This document shows, one piece after another, positions 1 to 9,678 of a stretch of 64,000 nt of DNA (positions within the stretch are counted from its first letter, which is position 1; each line of letters opens with the position of its first letter). The DNA comes from Streptococcus mitis (GTDB lineage: Bacteria > Bacillota > Bacilli > Lactobacillales > Streptococcaceae). The notes under the pieces were generated by a model that did no database searches, was not told where the DNA came from, and saw nothing but the letters and a program-made list of their open reading frames with translations. The stretch spans positions 1 to 64,000 of the forward strand of contig NZ_JALDTZ010000002.1 of the NCBI RefSeq assembly GCF_023109105.1, written 5' to 3'. The position numbers and the translations under genes were made by a program.

Positions 1-4
1 TATC

Positions 5-34
5 AAAAAAGAAAGGACGAAATTTGTCCTTTCT
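5..34 (-). terminator. Intrinsic terminator of the aquaporin gene
   Basis: On the minus strand an 8-bp GAAAGGAC/GTCCTTTC stem with a short AT-rich loop is followed by a run of T. It lies about 50 bases after the stop of the aquaporin gene. Confidence 0.75.
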
Positions 35-85
35 CGATCTTAGCTTTTCTTCAACCCACTACAGTTGACAAAGAGCCTCAATTTC

Positions 86-991
86 TTATAGGTAAAGGAA
101 TTTGAAGATAGCTACTGCCGCAATTGCTGCTGCGATAGGTGCTACTACTGGTACCCAAGAATACCACCATTTTGAATCACCTTTGTGCTCACCAAGAACT
201 GATTTTGGAAGGAAAGCATGAAGGAGACGTGGTCCCAAGTCACGGGCTGGGTTCAAGGCAGGTCCTGTAGGTCCACCAAGTGATGTTACCAAGGCCATAA
301 CAAGGAATCCAAGTGCCAAGTGAGCAATTCCAAGACCAGATGTCATAAATGGTGCTACTTGTTCTTTAGCTTGGTCAAGTGCTGCTGTTACTTGCTCTTG
401 AGGAATTGTTTGACCTTGAGTAGTTGCTTGTGCAACTTGAGCATTAATAGCTGCTTGTGCTTTTGATACTAGTTCAGCACCAAAGAAGTTTTTAGTCATT
501 CCAAGCGCTGCAAAGAAAAGAACAAATGAACCAACAAACTCGTTTACAAAACCATTAACACTTGCTGCAAAACGTGATTCTTTTGTACCATTATCCAAAC
601 TTGAAATTGTTGAGAAAGTACCCAAGATATTGTTAGGATTTTCAGTTTTCAAGTAATATGGGCGGTGTGTTGCCACAACCAAGGCTTGACCAAAGATAGC
701 ACCCAAAACTTGTGCAAGGATATAAGGAGCTACTTGTGCCCAAGGGAAGAGACCGCTGATTGCAAGTCCAAGAGTGAAGGCTGGGTTGATGTGGTTCCCA
801 GATACGTTACCAAACATCAAGGCTGGGATCATAACACCCATACCATAACCAACAGCGATAACGATCCAGCCACTTTGGTGACCTTTCGTACCTTTAAGTT
901 CAACGTTAGCAACTGCACCATTACCAAGAATGATCAAAATAGCAGTAGCCAAAAATTCAGTGGCATATTTAATTGCCCATGTGAAATCCAT
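86..991 (-). CDS. Aquaglyceroporin (MIP family, Gla/GlpF type)
   Basis: Membrane channel for water and small polyols such as glycerol. The 301-residue protein has two NPA boxes (residues 69-71 and 247-249) and about six hydrophobic helices, the MIP half-repeat layout. The second box is followed by Arg-Asp (NPARD), which is typical of glycerol-conducting members and not of strict aquaporins. A long Ala/Gln-rich loop (about residues 175-215) between the half-repeats resembles the large loop of lactococcal Gla-type proteins. An AAGGAG ribosome-binding site precedes the ATG by 8 bases. It is monocistronic, with its own terminator. Substrate preference cannot be read from sequence alone. Confidence 0.9.
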   Translation of the reverse strand: MDFTWAIKYATEFLATAILIILGNGAVANVELKGTKGHQSGWIVIAVGYGMGVMIPALMFGNVSGNHINPAFTLGLAISGLFPWAQVAPYILAQVLGAIFGQALVVATHRPYYLKTENPNNILGTFSTISSLDNGTKESRFAASVNGFVNEFVGSFVLFFAALGMTKNFFGAELVSKAQAAINAQVAQATTQGQTIPQEQVTAALDQAKEQVAPFMTSGLGIAHLALGFLVMALVTSLGGPTGPALNPARDLGPRLLHAFLPKSVLGEHKGDSKWWYSWVPVVAPIAAAIAAVAIFKFLYL

Positions 992-1103
992 TTGATAGAT
1001 TCTCCTTAAAATTTTTTAGACAATCCTTATTCTATCAATTTTTATATCTTTTAGCAACAAGTTTTCTAAAAGAATATATAAGAAAGCGATTTCGTTTATT
1101 ATA

Positions 1104-1255
1104 ATACTCAATGAAAATCAAAGAGCAAACTAGGAAGCTAGCCGCAGGCTGCTCAAAACACCGTTTTGAGGTTGTAGATAAGACTGACGAAGTCAGTAAC
1201 CATACCTACGATAAGGCGACGCTGACGTAGTTTGAAGAGATTTTCGAAGAGTATA
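1104..1255 (+). repeat. BOX element (A-B-C, one B module)
   Basis: About 152 bp flanked by the BOX termini (ATACTCAATGAAAATC and the complement of ATACTCTTCGAAAATC). It contains the boxC core (AAACTAGGAAGCTAGCC), one boxB module (GACTGACGAAGTCAGT) and the boxA core (AAGGCGACGCTGACG). It fills most of the gap between the aquaporin and ATP-grasp genes. Confidence 0.9.
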
Positions 1256-1294
1256 AAAAAGCAAAAGGATTAAGGGAGTGAATTTCCTTAATCC
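1256..1294 (-). terminator. Terminator of the ATP-grasp/esterase operon
   Basis: GGATTAAGG/CCTTAATCC stem on the minus strand followed by TTTTGCTTTTTT. It sits between the ATP-grasp stop and the BOX element. Confidence 0.75.
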
Positions 1295-1305
1295 GAGAGT
1301 TCTTA

Positions 1306-2469
1306 TTATTGACGTTGTCCGAAATCAGCAATCATCTGCTCCATTTCTTGTCGGCTCGGAGTTGTCAGCATATACAGGTAATCTCCTTGAAGTTCCGCGA
1401 AGGCCTCTGGCATGATTTTTTTAACCTTGAACTGCTGACTGTATTTGGCAAGCAAGTCCTCCTCAGAATAGACATAATGAGCATTTGCACGTCGAGAAGT
1501 AGCCAAACAATACTGAGGTTCAAACTCTGACACTGGGAACTCCTCTCCTGCAACAATGGCTGCATAGCCACGATAGAGGTCCAAGGAATGAGCAAAGTTA
1601 TAAACATCGATAGTGAAACCACCTGCAGGACGGTTATTGTACTCGATGGCAATATAATCATCCCCCTCGCGGAAGAACTCTATATGGAAGAAACGTTCTT
1701 TCATCCCAAATTCCTTGACAATCGCTTCCCCATACTTGCGCAGTTTAGGATCCATATCCTTGAGCACATAGTAGGAATTGTCCATCTTGTAAATCATGAG
1801 ATCAAGCGGTGTATAGGCGTAGTCAAAGGTTGTTGAAAAGACGATTTTTCCATCCTTGTCCACTAGTCCATCAAAGGTGCAAATTTCACTGGAAGTGACA
1901 AATTTCTCAAAGAAATAAACGGTCGAATGGTCCCACTCAGCCTTGAAGTGATTGATATCGTCTGCTGTCTCAAGTTTAAAGGTTGCGGCTGCTCCCACTC
2001 CATTATCAGGTTTGGCAATTATTGGCAGGCCAATTTCTTTCACTGCTTGATCTACATCTGCTTCCGTCTTGATAACAGCTCCAGGAACCACAGGGACACC
2101 TGCTTTTTTGAAAAGTTTCTTCATTTCAGACTTATATTTAGTCTTTTTGAGATCCTCTGGTTTGGCACCAAAGATATTGAATTGTTCTCTGAGTGCTGCG
2201 TCCAGCTCCAGCCAGTATTCATTGTGAGACTCAATGCGGTCAATTGGGCCATGTTTATAAAAGAGAAAAGCAACTGCACGTTTAACTTCGTCTATGTTCT
2301 CAAGATTATCAACACGGAAATACTCAGTCAGGCTATTGCGCAAGGGCTCATCCAATTGCTCATAGGGTTCTTGACCAATTCCCAATACTGTGATTCCTTT
2401 ATTGGCTAGTTCAATCGTAAACTGTTGAAAATTTTGCGGATAGTAGGGAGAAATAACAAGGTAATTCAT
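1306..2469 (-). CDS. ATP-grasp domain protein of unknown substrate
   Basis: Probable ATP-dependent carboxylate-amine or carboxylate-thiol ligase. Of its 387 residues, the N-terminal third forms a Rossmann-like pre-grasp domain (MNYLVISPYYPQNF). An ATP-grasp core follows: a lysine strand, PIIAKPDNGVGAAATF (about residues 148-163), and a Mg/ATP-binding strand with HIEFF and IEYNNRPAGG (about 260-285). It resembles proteins annotated as carbamoyl-phosphate synthase large-subunit-like or biotin carboxylase-like, but lacks the other domains of those enzymes. It is the last gene of a three-gene operon with two esterase-fold proteins, 12 bases after the second. The substrate is not known to me. Confidence 0.75.
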   Translation of the reverse strand: MNYLVISPYYPQNFQQFTIELANKGITVLGIGQEPYEQLDEPLRNSLTEYFRVDNLENIDEVKRAVAFLFYKHGPIDRIESHNEYWLELDAALREQFNIFGAKPEDLKKTKYKSEMKKLFKKAGVPVVPGAVIKTEADVDQAVKEIGLPIIAKPDNGVGAAATFKLETADDINHFKAEWDHSTVYFFEKFVTSSEICTFDGLVDKDGKIVFSTTFDYAYTPLDLMIYKMDNSYYVLKDMDPKLRKYGEAIVKEFGMKERFFHIEFFREGDDYIAIEYNNRPAGGFTIDVYNFAHSLDLYRGYAAIVAGEEFPVSEFEPQYCLATSRRANAHYVYSEEDLLAKYSQQFKVKKIMPEAFAELQGDYLYMLTTPSRQEMEQMIADFGQRQ

Positions 2470-2481
2470 AGGTAACTCCTT

Positions 2482-3222
2482 TTATAGATACAGGTGTCCA
2501 AGAAAATAGGGCATTTGTTTACGCCACCATTCCCAGTCGTGGGCGACATCGTGTCCCCATTCAGCAAACCAGGCTGGAATTTGTTTTTGATCAAAGGCTT
2601 CTTTGAGCTTGTAGAAAGATGGTAGACCGTCTTGTTCCCAGGCACCAAGGCCCGTACAAAGCACAATCTCTGCCTGACGGTAACGGTCAATAAACCAGCC
2701 GTCGTTCTGATTCCAGATATAATCTACTGGCGAGTTTTGGTAAATAGCATCATCATTGTAGTAATCGCCTACAAAGAAACGTGCATCGTAAACACCACTA
2801 AGAGCAATCACCTTGGTAAAGACATCTGGATGCTGGAGGAAAAAGTTGACTGCATGGTAGGCACCCATCGAGCAACCTGTCGTCATCATGCCATCAAACC
2901 AACCTGTCTTATGCTTGATAAAAGGAATAGCCTCCTCAATCACATAGCGTTCGTAGGCACGGTGCATCTCTGCTTGGTCGTGACCATTTTTCCAAGTGGC
3001 CAACCAGCTCTCACTATCTACACTGGATAGGGTAAAGAACTGAACACGGCCTTCCTCGATAAAGGAAGCACAGGCATCAATCATGCCAAAATCATAGTAT
3101 TCGTTGTGACTACCACCTGATGAAGCAAAGACCACAACTGGAATCCCAGCATGCCCATAACGGTTGAGGTACATTTCACGGTTAAGATGGCCACTCCAGT
3201 GGCTAAGGTTTTCAATATGCAT
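2482..3222 (-). CDS. Esterase D-type alpha/beta hydrolase (PF00756-like)
   Basis: The 246-residue putative serine esterase has no signal peptide, so it should be cytoplasmic. The nucleophile elbow is GCSMG (about residues 116-120). The catalytic histidine is probably in GHDVAHDWEWW near the C-terminus, a pattern common in the putative-esterase family together with the terminal WxxW. It lies 20 bases after the first esterase gene and 12 bases before the ATP-grasp gene. The two esterases of the operon are distant relatives, not duplicates. The natural ester is unknown. Confidence 0.75.
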   Translation of the reverse strand: MHIENLSHWSGHLNREMYLNRYGHAGIPVVVFASSGGSHNEYYDFGMIDACASFIEEGRVQFFTLSSVDSESWLATWKNGHDQAEMHRAYERYVIEEAIPFIKHKTGWFDGMMTTGCSMGAYHAVNFFLQHPDVFTKVIALSGVYDARFFVGDYYNDDAIYQNSPVDYIWNQNDGWFIDRYRQAEIVLCTGLGAWEQDGLPSFYKLKEAFDQKQIPAWFAEWGHDVAHDWEWWRKQMPYFLGHLYL

Positions 3223-3242
3223 CGGCTTTCTCTTTTTCTAAC

Positions 3243-4067
3243 TTACCATTTTTCTGCAAAAAATCTCAAACAATCTGGTAAATTTTCCGACCAAGGAATT
3301 TCACTATGGATAGCACCAGACTGAACTTTCAAGACAAGATTATCCAGATGAACTCCCCCTGCTATCAAGTCATGGTAATAGCGAAGCGACGAGTCGATAT
3401 AGGCCTGCTTTATATTGCCAGCCATAAGCGTCTTGTCTGTATCATCAGCTTCTTCCGTCCCCACATAGATGAAGATGCGCTGGTCAGGCGATAGTTTCTT
3501 GCGCTCAATATAGCGGTTAAAAGCTTCTTGGTGAAGCCAGTTTGCAGATGAAAAGACTCCTAGACATCCAATTTGGTCTTGGAATTCCAAACCGATAAAC
3601 TGGGTAATATTGCCTCCTAATGAGGAACCAATCATAGCCGTATGTTGGCGATCAGCTTTGGTACGGTAGGTCTCGTCTATAAAAGGTTTGACCACCTCCA
3701 TGACAAACTCGGCATACTCCACACCCTTACCGCCAAACTGCTGCCCCGGGATAGGAGATTCTTGGAACTTCCAAGCCGCATACTCATTCATCCGACCCAT
3801 GCCATCATTGTCAATAGCAACGACAATCATGCGACTGATATCGGGATTTCGTTTAATTGCTGGGATAATCTTCCATGAATGACCAATAAAAGATTCCTTA
3901 CTATAAAAGACATTTTGCCCGTCATGAAAGTAAACCACAGGATAGGAACGGTCTGTATCTTTCTCATAATCTTTGGGAAGAAGAACACGTACACGGCGCT
4001 CCTTACCAGTATAAGGAACCTTGAGTTTGTGTTCTTTCATTTTTAAATAAAAGTAGGATTGATTCAT
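3243..4067 (-). CDS. Esterase D-type alpha/beta hydrolase (PF00756-like)
   Basis: First gene of the esterase/esterase/ATP-grasp operon. I start it at the ATG giving MNQSYFYLKMKE (274 residues); an upstream in-frame TTG would add eight residues. The N-terminal strand region RVRVLLPKDYEK and the VVYFHDGQNVFY oxyanion strand are typical of the family. The nucleophile elbow is GSSLGG (about residues 149-154), and a likely catalytic His lies in SGAIHSEIPW near the C-terminus. No signal peptide. Substrate unknown; the partner genes suggest processing of an amide- or ester-linked small molecule, which is inference. Confidence 0.75.
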   Translation of the reverse strand: MNQSYFYLKMKEHKLKVPYTGKERRVRVLLPKDYEKDTDRSYPVVYFHDGQNVFYSKESFIGHSWKIIPAIKRNPDISRMIVVAIDNDGMGRMNEYAAWKFQESPIPGQQFGGKGVEYAEFVMEVVKPFIDETYRTKADRQHTAMIGSSLGGNITQFIGLEFQDQIGCLGVFSSANWLHQEAFNRYIERKKLSPDQRIFIYVGTEEADDTDKTLMAGNIKQAYIDSSLRYYHDLIAGGVHLDNLVLKVQSGAIHSEIPWSENLPDCLRFFAEKW

Positions 4068-4202
4068 TGTCAGAAAACTCTCTATATTCAAAATTTTATC
4101 TCATTATATCATAAAAATAGAAAAAAAGTCAGTTTTGCTTCCATTTTTGGATTAAAAACTAACTTTTTAATTTATTTTCCTAAATTCTTTTGGATTTTCT
4201 GA

Positions 4203-5417
4203 TTAAAGCAGATTGTCAATTAAGTCATCTACTTCATCTTTTTCAACTTGAGGTGTAATCTCAGTAATCATAATCCCTGCCACTGCTCGCTCAACTAATC
4301 CTTCAACGTCCATACGTGTCTCATACTGCTCCGCGTTCTTAATCTTTGGATTTGTTTTCGGACGATCAGGTGCAAAAATCGTACAGCAGTCTTCAAAAGG
4401 CTGGATAGAAATATCAAAGGTATCGATTGCTTGGGCGATGTCAATAATTTCCAACTTATCCATAGTAGCCACAGGACGAATGACTGGAGTGCTGGTCACA
4501 GCGTTGATAGTCTGCATGCTTTCCAAGGTCTGGCTAGCTACTTGACCAAGACTTTCCCCATTGATGATAACTAAACCATTTCGTACCTCACGGATACGGT
4601 CGGTAATTCTCATCATAAAACGGCGTGTCAAGGTCATGAGGTAGGCTTCTGGCGCTTTGGCCTTAATTTCCTCTTGAATCTCTGTGAAAGGTACTTCGAT
4701 AAACTGAATATTGCCCCCAAACCTGGTTAATTTACGAGTCAAATCTTGGGCTTTTTTAAGTGCACCAGGACTCGTGTAAGGTGGACTAGCAAAGTGAACT
4801 GCCTCAATATCAACCCCTCGTTTAAGAGCTAAATAACCTGCCACAGGTGAATCAATTCCTCCTGATAACATGAGCATACCTTTACCAGAACTTCCCACAG
4901 GTAATCCTCCTGCTCCACGAAAGGTTTCATAAGAAATATAAGCCGCTTCCTCACGAATCTCCACCTGAAGATTAATATCTGGATTTTTCATCTGAGCCTG
5001 TACGTTTGGAATGGCTTCGAATACAGCTCCTCCAAGTGTTTGGTTGAGTTCACGACTGTCAAGTTCAAAGGTGTGGTCGCTACGTTTACTAGAGATTTTA
5101 AAAGTCATGCCTTCTTTGTATATATCTTTCATAATCTCTTGGACAACAGACTTAAGAACTTCCACAGACTTTTCGACTTTATAAACGGGAGAAAAGTTTT
5201 GAATCCCGAATACTTGTTTGAGGGATTCTGCTACTGCGGTGTAATCAGCACCATTGAGGTAAGCGTGGGCACGGTCGCGATCTGCGGTTACCTTAACTTG
5301 AGGATAGATAGACAAAACGTCTGAAATATTATTACGAAGTTTATTGATGAAACGCATACGATTTTTGTGTTTAGTTGACAATTCTCCATAGCGGATCATA
5401 ATTTCTGAATACTGCAT
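4203..5417 (-). CDS. thiI: tRNA 4-thiouridine synthase ThiI (no rhodanese domain)
   Basis: Adenylates U8 of tRNA and transfers sulfur to make 4-thiouridine; it may also feed thiamine thiazole synthesis. The 404 residues comprise an N-terminal ferredoxin-like region, a THUMP domain (about 60-165) and a PP-loop adenylation domain with SGGIDSP at 185-191. The protein ends without the C-terminal rhodanese domain found in E. coli ThiI, as in Bacillus. In such short forms sulfur comes from a dedicated cysteine desulfurase, and that gene lies 8 bases upstream in the same transcript. Confidence 0.95.
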   Translation of the reverse strand: MQYSEIMIRYGELSTKHKNRMRFINKLRNNISDVLSIYPQVKVTADRDRAHAYLNGADYTAVAESLKQVFGIQNFSPVYKVEKSVEVLKSVVQEIMKDIYKEGMTFKISSKRSDHTFELDSRELNQTLGGAVFEAIPNVQAQMKNPDINLQVEIREEAAYISYETFRGAGGLPVGSSGKGMLMLSGGIDSPVAGYLALKRGVDIEAVHFASPPYTSPGALKKAQDLTRKLTRFGGNIQFIEVPFTEIQEEIKAKAPEAYLMTLTRRFMMRITDRIREVRNGLVIINGESLGQVASQTLESMQTINAVTSTPVIRPVATMDKLEIIDIAQAIDTFDISIQPFEDCCTIFAPDRPKTNPKIKNAEQYETRMDVEGLVERAVAGIMITEITPQVEKDEVDDLIDNLL

Positions 5418-5425
5418 AAATGCTC

Positions 5426-6568
5426 CTATCTTACTTTTCTAGTTTGATTGTAAATTAATTTTAGCTTGGTCAAAAACTGCTCGACCTGACTCATATCATT
5501 TTCAAGGTCTAGACTTAGACGCACAGCTGACTGGGCCTTATCCTTGTCCACTCCCATGGCAATCAAGGTGCCTGCGGGTTTTCCAGCCTTGGACGAACAA
5601 GCAGAGGTCGTAGAAATAAAAATATCGTAGTCTTCAAAGGCGTGAACGATAACTTCTCCACGAACACCCTTGATTCCAAAAGTCAGAATATGAGGGGCAA
5701 AGTCTTCCTCAGCTGAGAAAACAAAAATATCTGGATAATCCAGAAGGGCTTGACGAATCACTGTCTTCATCTGCCCAGTCTTGCTAGTAAAGAAATCTAG
5801 CTTTTCCATAGACAAACGGAGAGCCTTGGCTGTCGCTGCAATCCCTGCCACATTTTCAGTTGTTGAACGATAATCGCGCTCCTGACCACCACCTGTTAAA
5901 AGAGGCGTAATCTTCTTGCCAGACTTGATATAGACAAAGCCAACACCACGAACTCCGTGGAACTTGTGACTAGAGAAAGTCGCGAAATCCACTCGTTCTG
6001 TCAGGTACTTGTCAGTCGGAATCTTGGCAAGCGCCTGAACCGCATCAACATGGAAGGAAATAGTTGGCTTGTCTGCCAACAGTTCTGAAATAGCCTCAAT
6101 AGGCTGGATAGATCCGATTTCATTGTTCACAGCCATGATGGAAACGAGGGTCGTATCAGGTCGTATTAAACCTGCTAGCGCTTCAACATCCACAAATCCT
6201 TTCTCATCAACTGGAGCAAAATCCACTTCAAACCCTTGACTTTTCAGCCAGAGGGCTGACTCCTTGACTGCCGGATGCTCAATGGCTGATACGATGATGT
6301 GCTTGCCAAACTGGGCTTTTTCAAAGGCCACACCCTTGATGACCCAGTTATCTCCTTCTGTCCCACCAGAAGTAAAGAAGATTTCATCGCTTTTCTTACC
6401 GATTAAATCTGCAATCTGTTGGCGAGAAGCATCTAAGATTCGTGTTGCCTGTTCTCCTAAACGATGGAGACTAGATGGATTTCCTAAAATTTTTGAAGCG
6501 ACCTGCATATAGGTTTCAAGGGCTTCAGAATAGGGCTTGGTCGTCGCCGAATTATCAAAGTAAATCAT
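5426..6568 (-). CDS. Cysteine desulfurase (NifS/IscS family), ThiI partner
   Basis: PLP-dependent enzyme that takes sulfur from cysteine as a persulfide. In this 380-residue protein the PLP lysine is in SSHKFHG (Lys202). The catalytic cysteine is in SACSSKAG (Cys324), on a short class I-type loop. The substrate-binding motif TSGGTEGDN is at about 67-74. It lies immediately upstream of thiI, so it most likely serves tRNA thiolation (the NifZ-like role in Bacillus); a SufS role would be expected next to suf genes, which are absent here. Confidence 0.92.
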   Translation of the reverse strand: MIYFDNSATTKPYSEALETYMQVASKILGNPSSLHRLGEQATRILDASRQQIADLIGKKSDEIFFTSGGTEGDNWVIKGVAFEKAQFGKHIIVSAIEHPAVKESALWLKSQGFEVDFAPVDEKGFVDVEALAGLIRPDTTLVSIMAVNNEIGSIQPIEAISELLADKPTISFHVDAVQALAKIPTDKYLTERVDFATFSSHKFHGVRGVGFVYIKSGKKITPLLTGGGQERDYRSTTENVAGIAATAKALRLSMEKLDFFTSKTGQMKTVIRQALLDYPDIFVFSAEEDFAPHILTFGIKGVRGEVIVHAFEDYDIFISTTSACSSKAGKPAGTLIAMGVDKDKAQSAVRLSLDLENDMSQVEQFLTKLKLIYNQTRKVR

Positions 6569-6675
6569 GTTTTCTCACACTTTCTAAAATCACTCCTTCT
6601 ATTGTATCATGAAACGGAGCTTGCGACAAGAAAGGGCAATTCCTCTTTTTTTAAGATTTTTTTAAAGAAATGAGG

Positions 6676-6681
6676 TATAAT
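6676..6681 (+). promoter_or_regulatory. -10 box of the small membrane-protein gene
   Basis: TATAAT 25 bases before the start codon, with an AAAGGAG ribosome-binding site between them. No strong -35 is visible. Confidence 0.55.
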
Positions 6682-6706
6682 AAATTTTAGTTAAAGGAGA
6701 GAATGC

Positions 6707-7135
6707 ATGTCTAATTATCGTAGAACTTCAAAACCAAAAACAGAACACATCAAAAAAGGCTTTACAGTCTTTCAAAAAACCATTGCTACTATCGGTAGTA
6801 TCCTTGGCTTAATTACCGCGAGTATCACTATCATGAACGCCTTGGATAATAACAAAAATACTAAAAAAGAACCTACGACAACCCAGACGACAACCATTGT
6901 CAAAGAAATTCAAAAGGAATCCCCTCAGGAAAACACTAGTCCCAATAAGGAAAATAACACTTCTCAAGAAAAAACACAACAAGAAGAAACGCCAAAATCC
7001 AGCATCAAGGAAGAGAAAAAAGAAGAGCAGAAAACAGCAACTCAAGACTCTTCTACTCCTACTCCAAGTAAACCTGCCACTGAAACTGAAAAGCAGTCCA
7101 ATAATACTCCAACTTCGGAAAATAATACTCAATGA
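6707..7135 (+). CDS. Small membrane-anchored protein with a low-complexity tail (DUF6556-like)
   Basis: The 142-residue protein has a basic N-terminus (about 1-18), one transmembrane segment (about 20-46: IATIGSILGLITASITIM) and a roughly 95-residue tail made almost entirely of K, E, T, S, Q, N and P. I recall a streptococcal family of this kind (DUF6556); function unknown. The last codons (Thr-Gln-stop) lie inside the BOX element that starts at about 7124, so the repeat defines the C-terminus. The original protein may have ended differently. An AAAGGAG site precedes the ATG. Confidence 0.75.
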   Translation: MSNYRRTSKPKTEHIKKGFTVFQKTIATIGSILGLITASITIMNALDNNKNTKKEPTTTQTTTIVKEIQKESPQENTSPNKENNTSQEKTQQEETPKSSIKEEKKEEQKTATQDSSTPTPSKPATETEKQSNNTPTSENNTQ

Positions 7136-7230
7136 AAATCAAAGAGCAAACTAGGAAGCTAGCCGTAGGCAGTACTTGAGTACGGCAAGGCGAAGCTGAC
7201 GTGGTTTGAATTTGATTTGCGAAGAGTATA
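7124..7230 (+). repeat. BOX element (A-C, no B module)
   Basis: 107 bp with BOX termini at both ends, the boxC core AAACTAGGAAGCTAGCC and the boxA core CGGCAAGGCGAAGCTGACG. Its first bases (AATACTCAATGA) are read as Asn-Thr-Gln-stop by the upstream gene. Confidence 0.9.
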
Positions 7231-7244
7231 AAAGTAATCAATAG

Positions 7245-7287
7245 CCAGTAAAATAGCTCCCCTCCAAATTTGGAAAGAAGCTATTTT
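7245..7287. terminator. Bidirectional terminator between the DUF6556-like gene and ftsK
   Basis: AAATAGCT/AGCTATTT stem with an inner CCAAATTTGG palindrome. The plus side ends in TTTTTTATT (for the small membrane-protein gene). The minus side ends in a shorter T run just past the ftsK stop. Confidence 0.7.
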
Positions 7288-9591
7288 TTATTGTTGTAAA
7301 ACTTTTCTTGGTTTAGTACCTTCAGCTGGACCGATGACACCTGCCATCTCAAGTTCTTCCATGAGGCGGGTCGCACGGTTAAATCCAACAGACAAACGAC
7401 GCTGAATCATGGATGCACTGGCTTTCTGAGTTTCGATTACCAAAGCCTTGGCCTCTTCAAAGAGAGGATCACCTCCAGATTCGCCATCAGAAAATTCACC
7501 TTCATTTTCAGAAACTTCTCCCGGATCAAAACTCTCATCGTAGTCTGCATCCGCCTGAGCCTTGATATAGTTTACGATGCGTTCGACATCGTCATCTGAG
7601 ATAAAGGAGCCTTGGAGACGAACAGGATGATTTTCATCAATCGGTTTAAAGAGCATATCACCTCGACCAAGCAGTTTTTCAGCTCCATTTTCATCCAAAA
7701 TCGTACGGGAGTCTGTCCCTGATGAAACTGCAAATGCCACACGAGAAGGAACATTGGCCTTGATCAGACCAGAAATGACGTCAACGGATGGACGCTGAGT
7801 TGCAAGAATCATGTGAATACCTGCAGCACGTGCCTTCTGTCCAAGACGGATGATAGCATCTTCTACTTCCTTACTGGCCACCATCATGAGGTCCGCCAAC
7901 TCATCCACAATCACGACAATGAGTGGTAGTGGAATCTGCTTATACTCAGACTGGGCATTGAACTCTTCTACCTTGGCATTAAAGCCTGCAATATTCCGAA
8001 CTCCCACCTTAGCAAAGAGTTCATAACGATTTTCCATCTCATCCACAACCTTTTGAAGAGCCTTGCTAGCCTTACGTGGATTTGTCACGACTGGAATCAA
8101 GAGGTGGGGAATATCATTGTAAACAGATAACTCAACCATCTTGGGATCCACCATCATAAATTTAACTTGGTCCGGTCTCGCCTTCATGAGAATGCTAGCG
8201 ATAATACCGTTAACTGCTACTGACTTCCCTGAACCCGTTGAACCTGCGACTAGCAAGTGGGGCATTTTAGAAAGGTCAAAAGCTCTTGCGGTACCATTAA
8301 CAGCCTTTCCTAAAGGAATTTCCAAGAGATTTTCTGCTTTCGTTTGAGATTGTTCCCATAGTTCTCGGAAAGAAACTGTCGCAATCTCGGTGTTAGGTAC
8401 TTCGATTCCGACTAAGGATTTCCCAGGAATTGGAGCTTCAATCCGGACATCCTTAGCTGCCAAGGCAAGAGCGAGGTCGTCGGCTAGATTGGAAATGCGG
8501 TTGACCCTTACACCTACTGCTGGCTTGACTTCATACTTGGTTACTGAAGGTCCAATTTCAGCCCGTTCAACCGTTACCTTGATACCAAAGCTAGCAAAGG
8601 TTTCTTCTAAGATTTTGATATTTTCTCGAACAATTTTCTTCTCTTTAGACTGGTCTTTGGGTTTATCAGGTGCAAAGAGTTGTAAGCTTGGAAGTTTGTA
8701 TTCAAGAGCCTCCTTGGCTGAAAAATCGACCTGAACATCTTCAGCATCAGAGCCATCTTCCTGTTCAGGGAATTCAAGTTCAGCTTGAGGCAGGATAATT
8801 TCTGGTTCCACCCACTCTTCTTCTGGAACAGGAGGAACGTCAAGCACACCATCATCAGTCAGAATTTCACCCGTTTCCATATCAACAGGAGGCAAATCGA
8901 GTAAGGCTTTTTCAGCTTCTTCTTGTTCTAATCTAGCCTCTTCCTCAGCCTTTTGGCGAGCTTTTTCTTCTTGTTTGACAAAGCGTTCCTCTTTTCGTCG
9001 CTCATGCCCTTCTCGCCATTTGGCAAAGCCTCTACTGAAAAATTCAGCAACATCATAGACAGACCAAGAACTGACTAGGAGAGTCCCCACTAAAATCAAG
9101 ATAACTCCAATAAAGTAAGTACCGATATTTGAAAAAAGAAAGGCGGTTGGCATATAAAGAGCGACCCCAATCAAGCCCCCTCCAGCAAAACTGGTCGTTC
9201 GAAAACCAGTCAAATCCGTCACAACCTGAGCCATGGTTCCTTTTAGGACCGACTTATCCAAACCATATTTCCAAACTAAGTAGGCCTCAAAAATCAAGAG
9301 TAAGCCAGCAAATATGGTGAAAAATCCAGATAGGAGCCCTTCCTGTTTTCGTATCCACTTGAAAAAGAAGAGATAGAGTAGGATACCAAATATTGCCAGA
9401 TAAGCTAGGCTACCCACCAGCAAGCGAATTAAATTGTAAAGAGTTATACCCGCAGCCCCTAATTTGAAGGCTGCGAAAATCAATAAAATCGCGATTCCTA
9501 ATGAAATCAACATTCGTTGAATCGCTTCTTTTCTTTCGAGTTCTGCTTTAGACGGTCTCCGTCTTGTTTTACTTGTATTCTTGTTTGCCAT
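7288..9591 (-). CDS. ftsK: DNA translocase FtsK/SpoIIIE
   Basis: Septal ATP-driven DNA pump for chromosome segregation at division. The 767 residues comprise a basic N-terminus, about four to five membrane helices (about 25-180), and a charged Glu/Lys-rich linker (about 185-300). The RecA-like motor follows, with Walker A GSTGSGKS at about 450 and Walker [14 protein letters not shown]. The C-terminal winged-helix gamma domain ([13 protein letters not shown]) reads KOPS/SRS-type sequences. Length and order are normal for Gram-positive FtsK. It is followed by a terminator; the upstream fru operon ends with its own. Confidence 0.96.
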   Translation of the reverse strand: MANKNTSKTRRRPSKAELERKEAIQRMLISLGIAILLIFAAFKLGAAGITLYNLIRLLVGSLAYLAIFGILLYLFFFKWIRKQEGLLSGFFTIFAGLLLIFEAYLVWKYGLDKSVLKGTMAQVVTDLTGFRTTSFAGGGLIGVALYMPTAFLFSNIGTYFIGVILILVGTLLVSSWSVYDVAEFFSRGFAKWREGHERRKEERFVKQEEKARQKAEEEARLEQEEAEKALLDLPPVDMETGEILTDDGVLDVPPVPEEEWVEPEIILPQAELEFPEQEDGSDAEDVQVDFSAKEALEYKLPSLQLFAPDKPKDQSKEKKIVRENIKILEETFASFGIKVTVERAEIGPSVTKYEVKPAVGVRVNRISNLADDLALALAAKDVRIEAPIPGKSLVGIEVPNTEIATVSFRELWEQSQTKAENLLEIPLGKAVNGTARAFDLSKMPHLLVAGSTGSGKSVAVNGIIASILMKARPDQVKFMMVDPKMVELSVYNDIPHLLIPVVTNPRKASKALQKVVDEMENRYELFAKVGVRNIAGFNAKVEEFNAQSEYKQIPLPLIVVIVDELADLMMVASKEVEDAIIRLGQKARAAGIHMILATQRPSVDVISGLIKANVPSRVAFAVSSGTDSRTILDENGAEKLLGRGDMLFKPIDENHPVRLQGSFISDDDVERIVNYIKAQADADYDESFDPGEVSENEGEFSDGESGGDPLFEEAKALVIETQKASASMIQRRLSVGFNRATRLMEELEMAGVIGPAEGTKPRKVLQQ

Positions 9592-9631
9592 TCTTCTATT
9601 ATACCATATTTCACAGGCATTTCGGAAAGAG

Positions 9632-9660
9632 AAAAAGACTGCACCAAATGGTACAATCTT
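9632..9660 (-). terminator. Terminator of the fructose operon
   Basis: Minus-strand stem AAAGATTG..ACC/GGT..CAGTCTTT with a T-rich tail, just after the fruA stop. Confidence 0.6.
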
Positions 9661-9678
9661 TCATTCTCTATCTAAGTT

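Noticed and set aside
7124..7230. RUP element, because the two shortest repeats are 107 bp like RUP
   Set aside because: Their ends and cores match boxA and boxC of the other five copies, so they are BOX elements lacking boxB.
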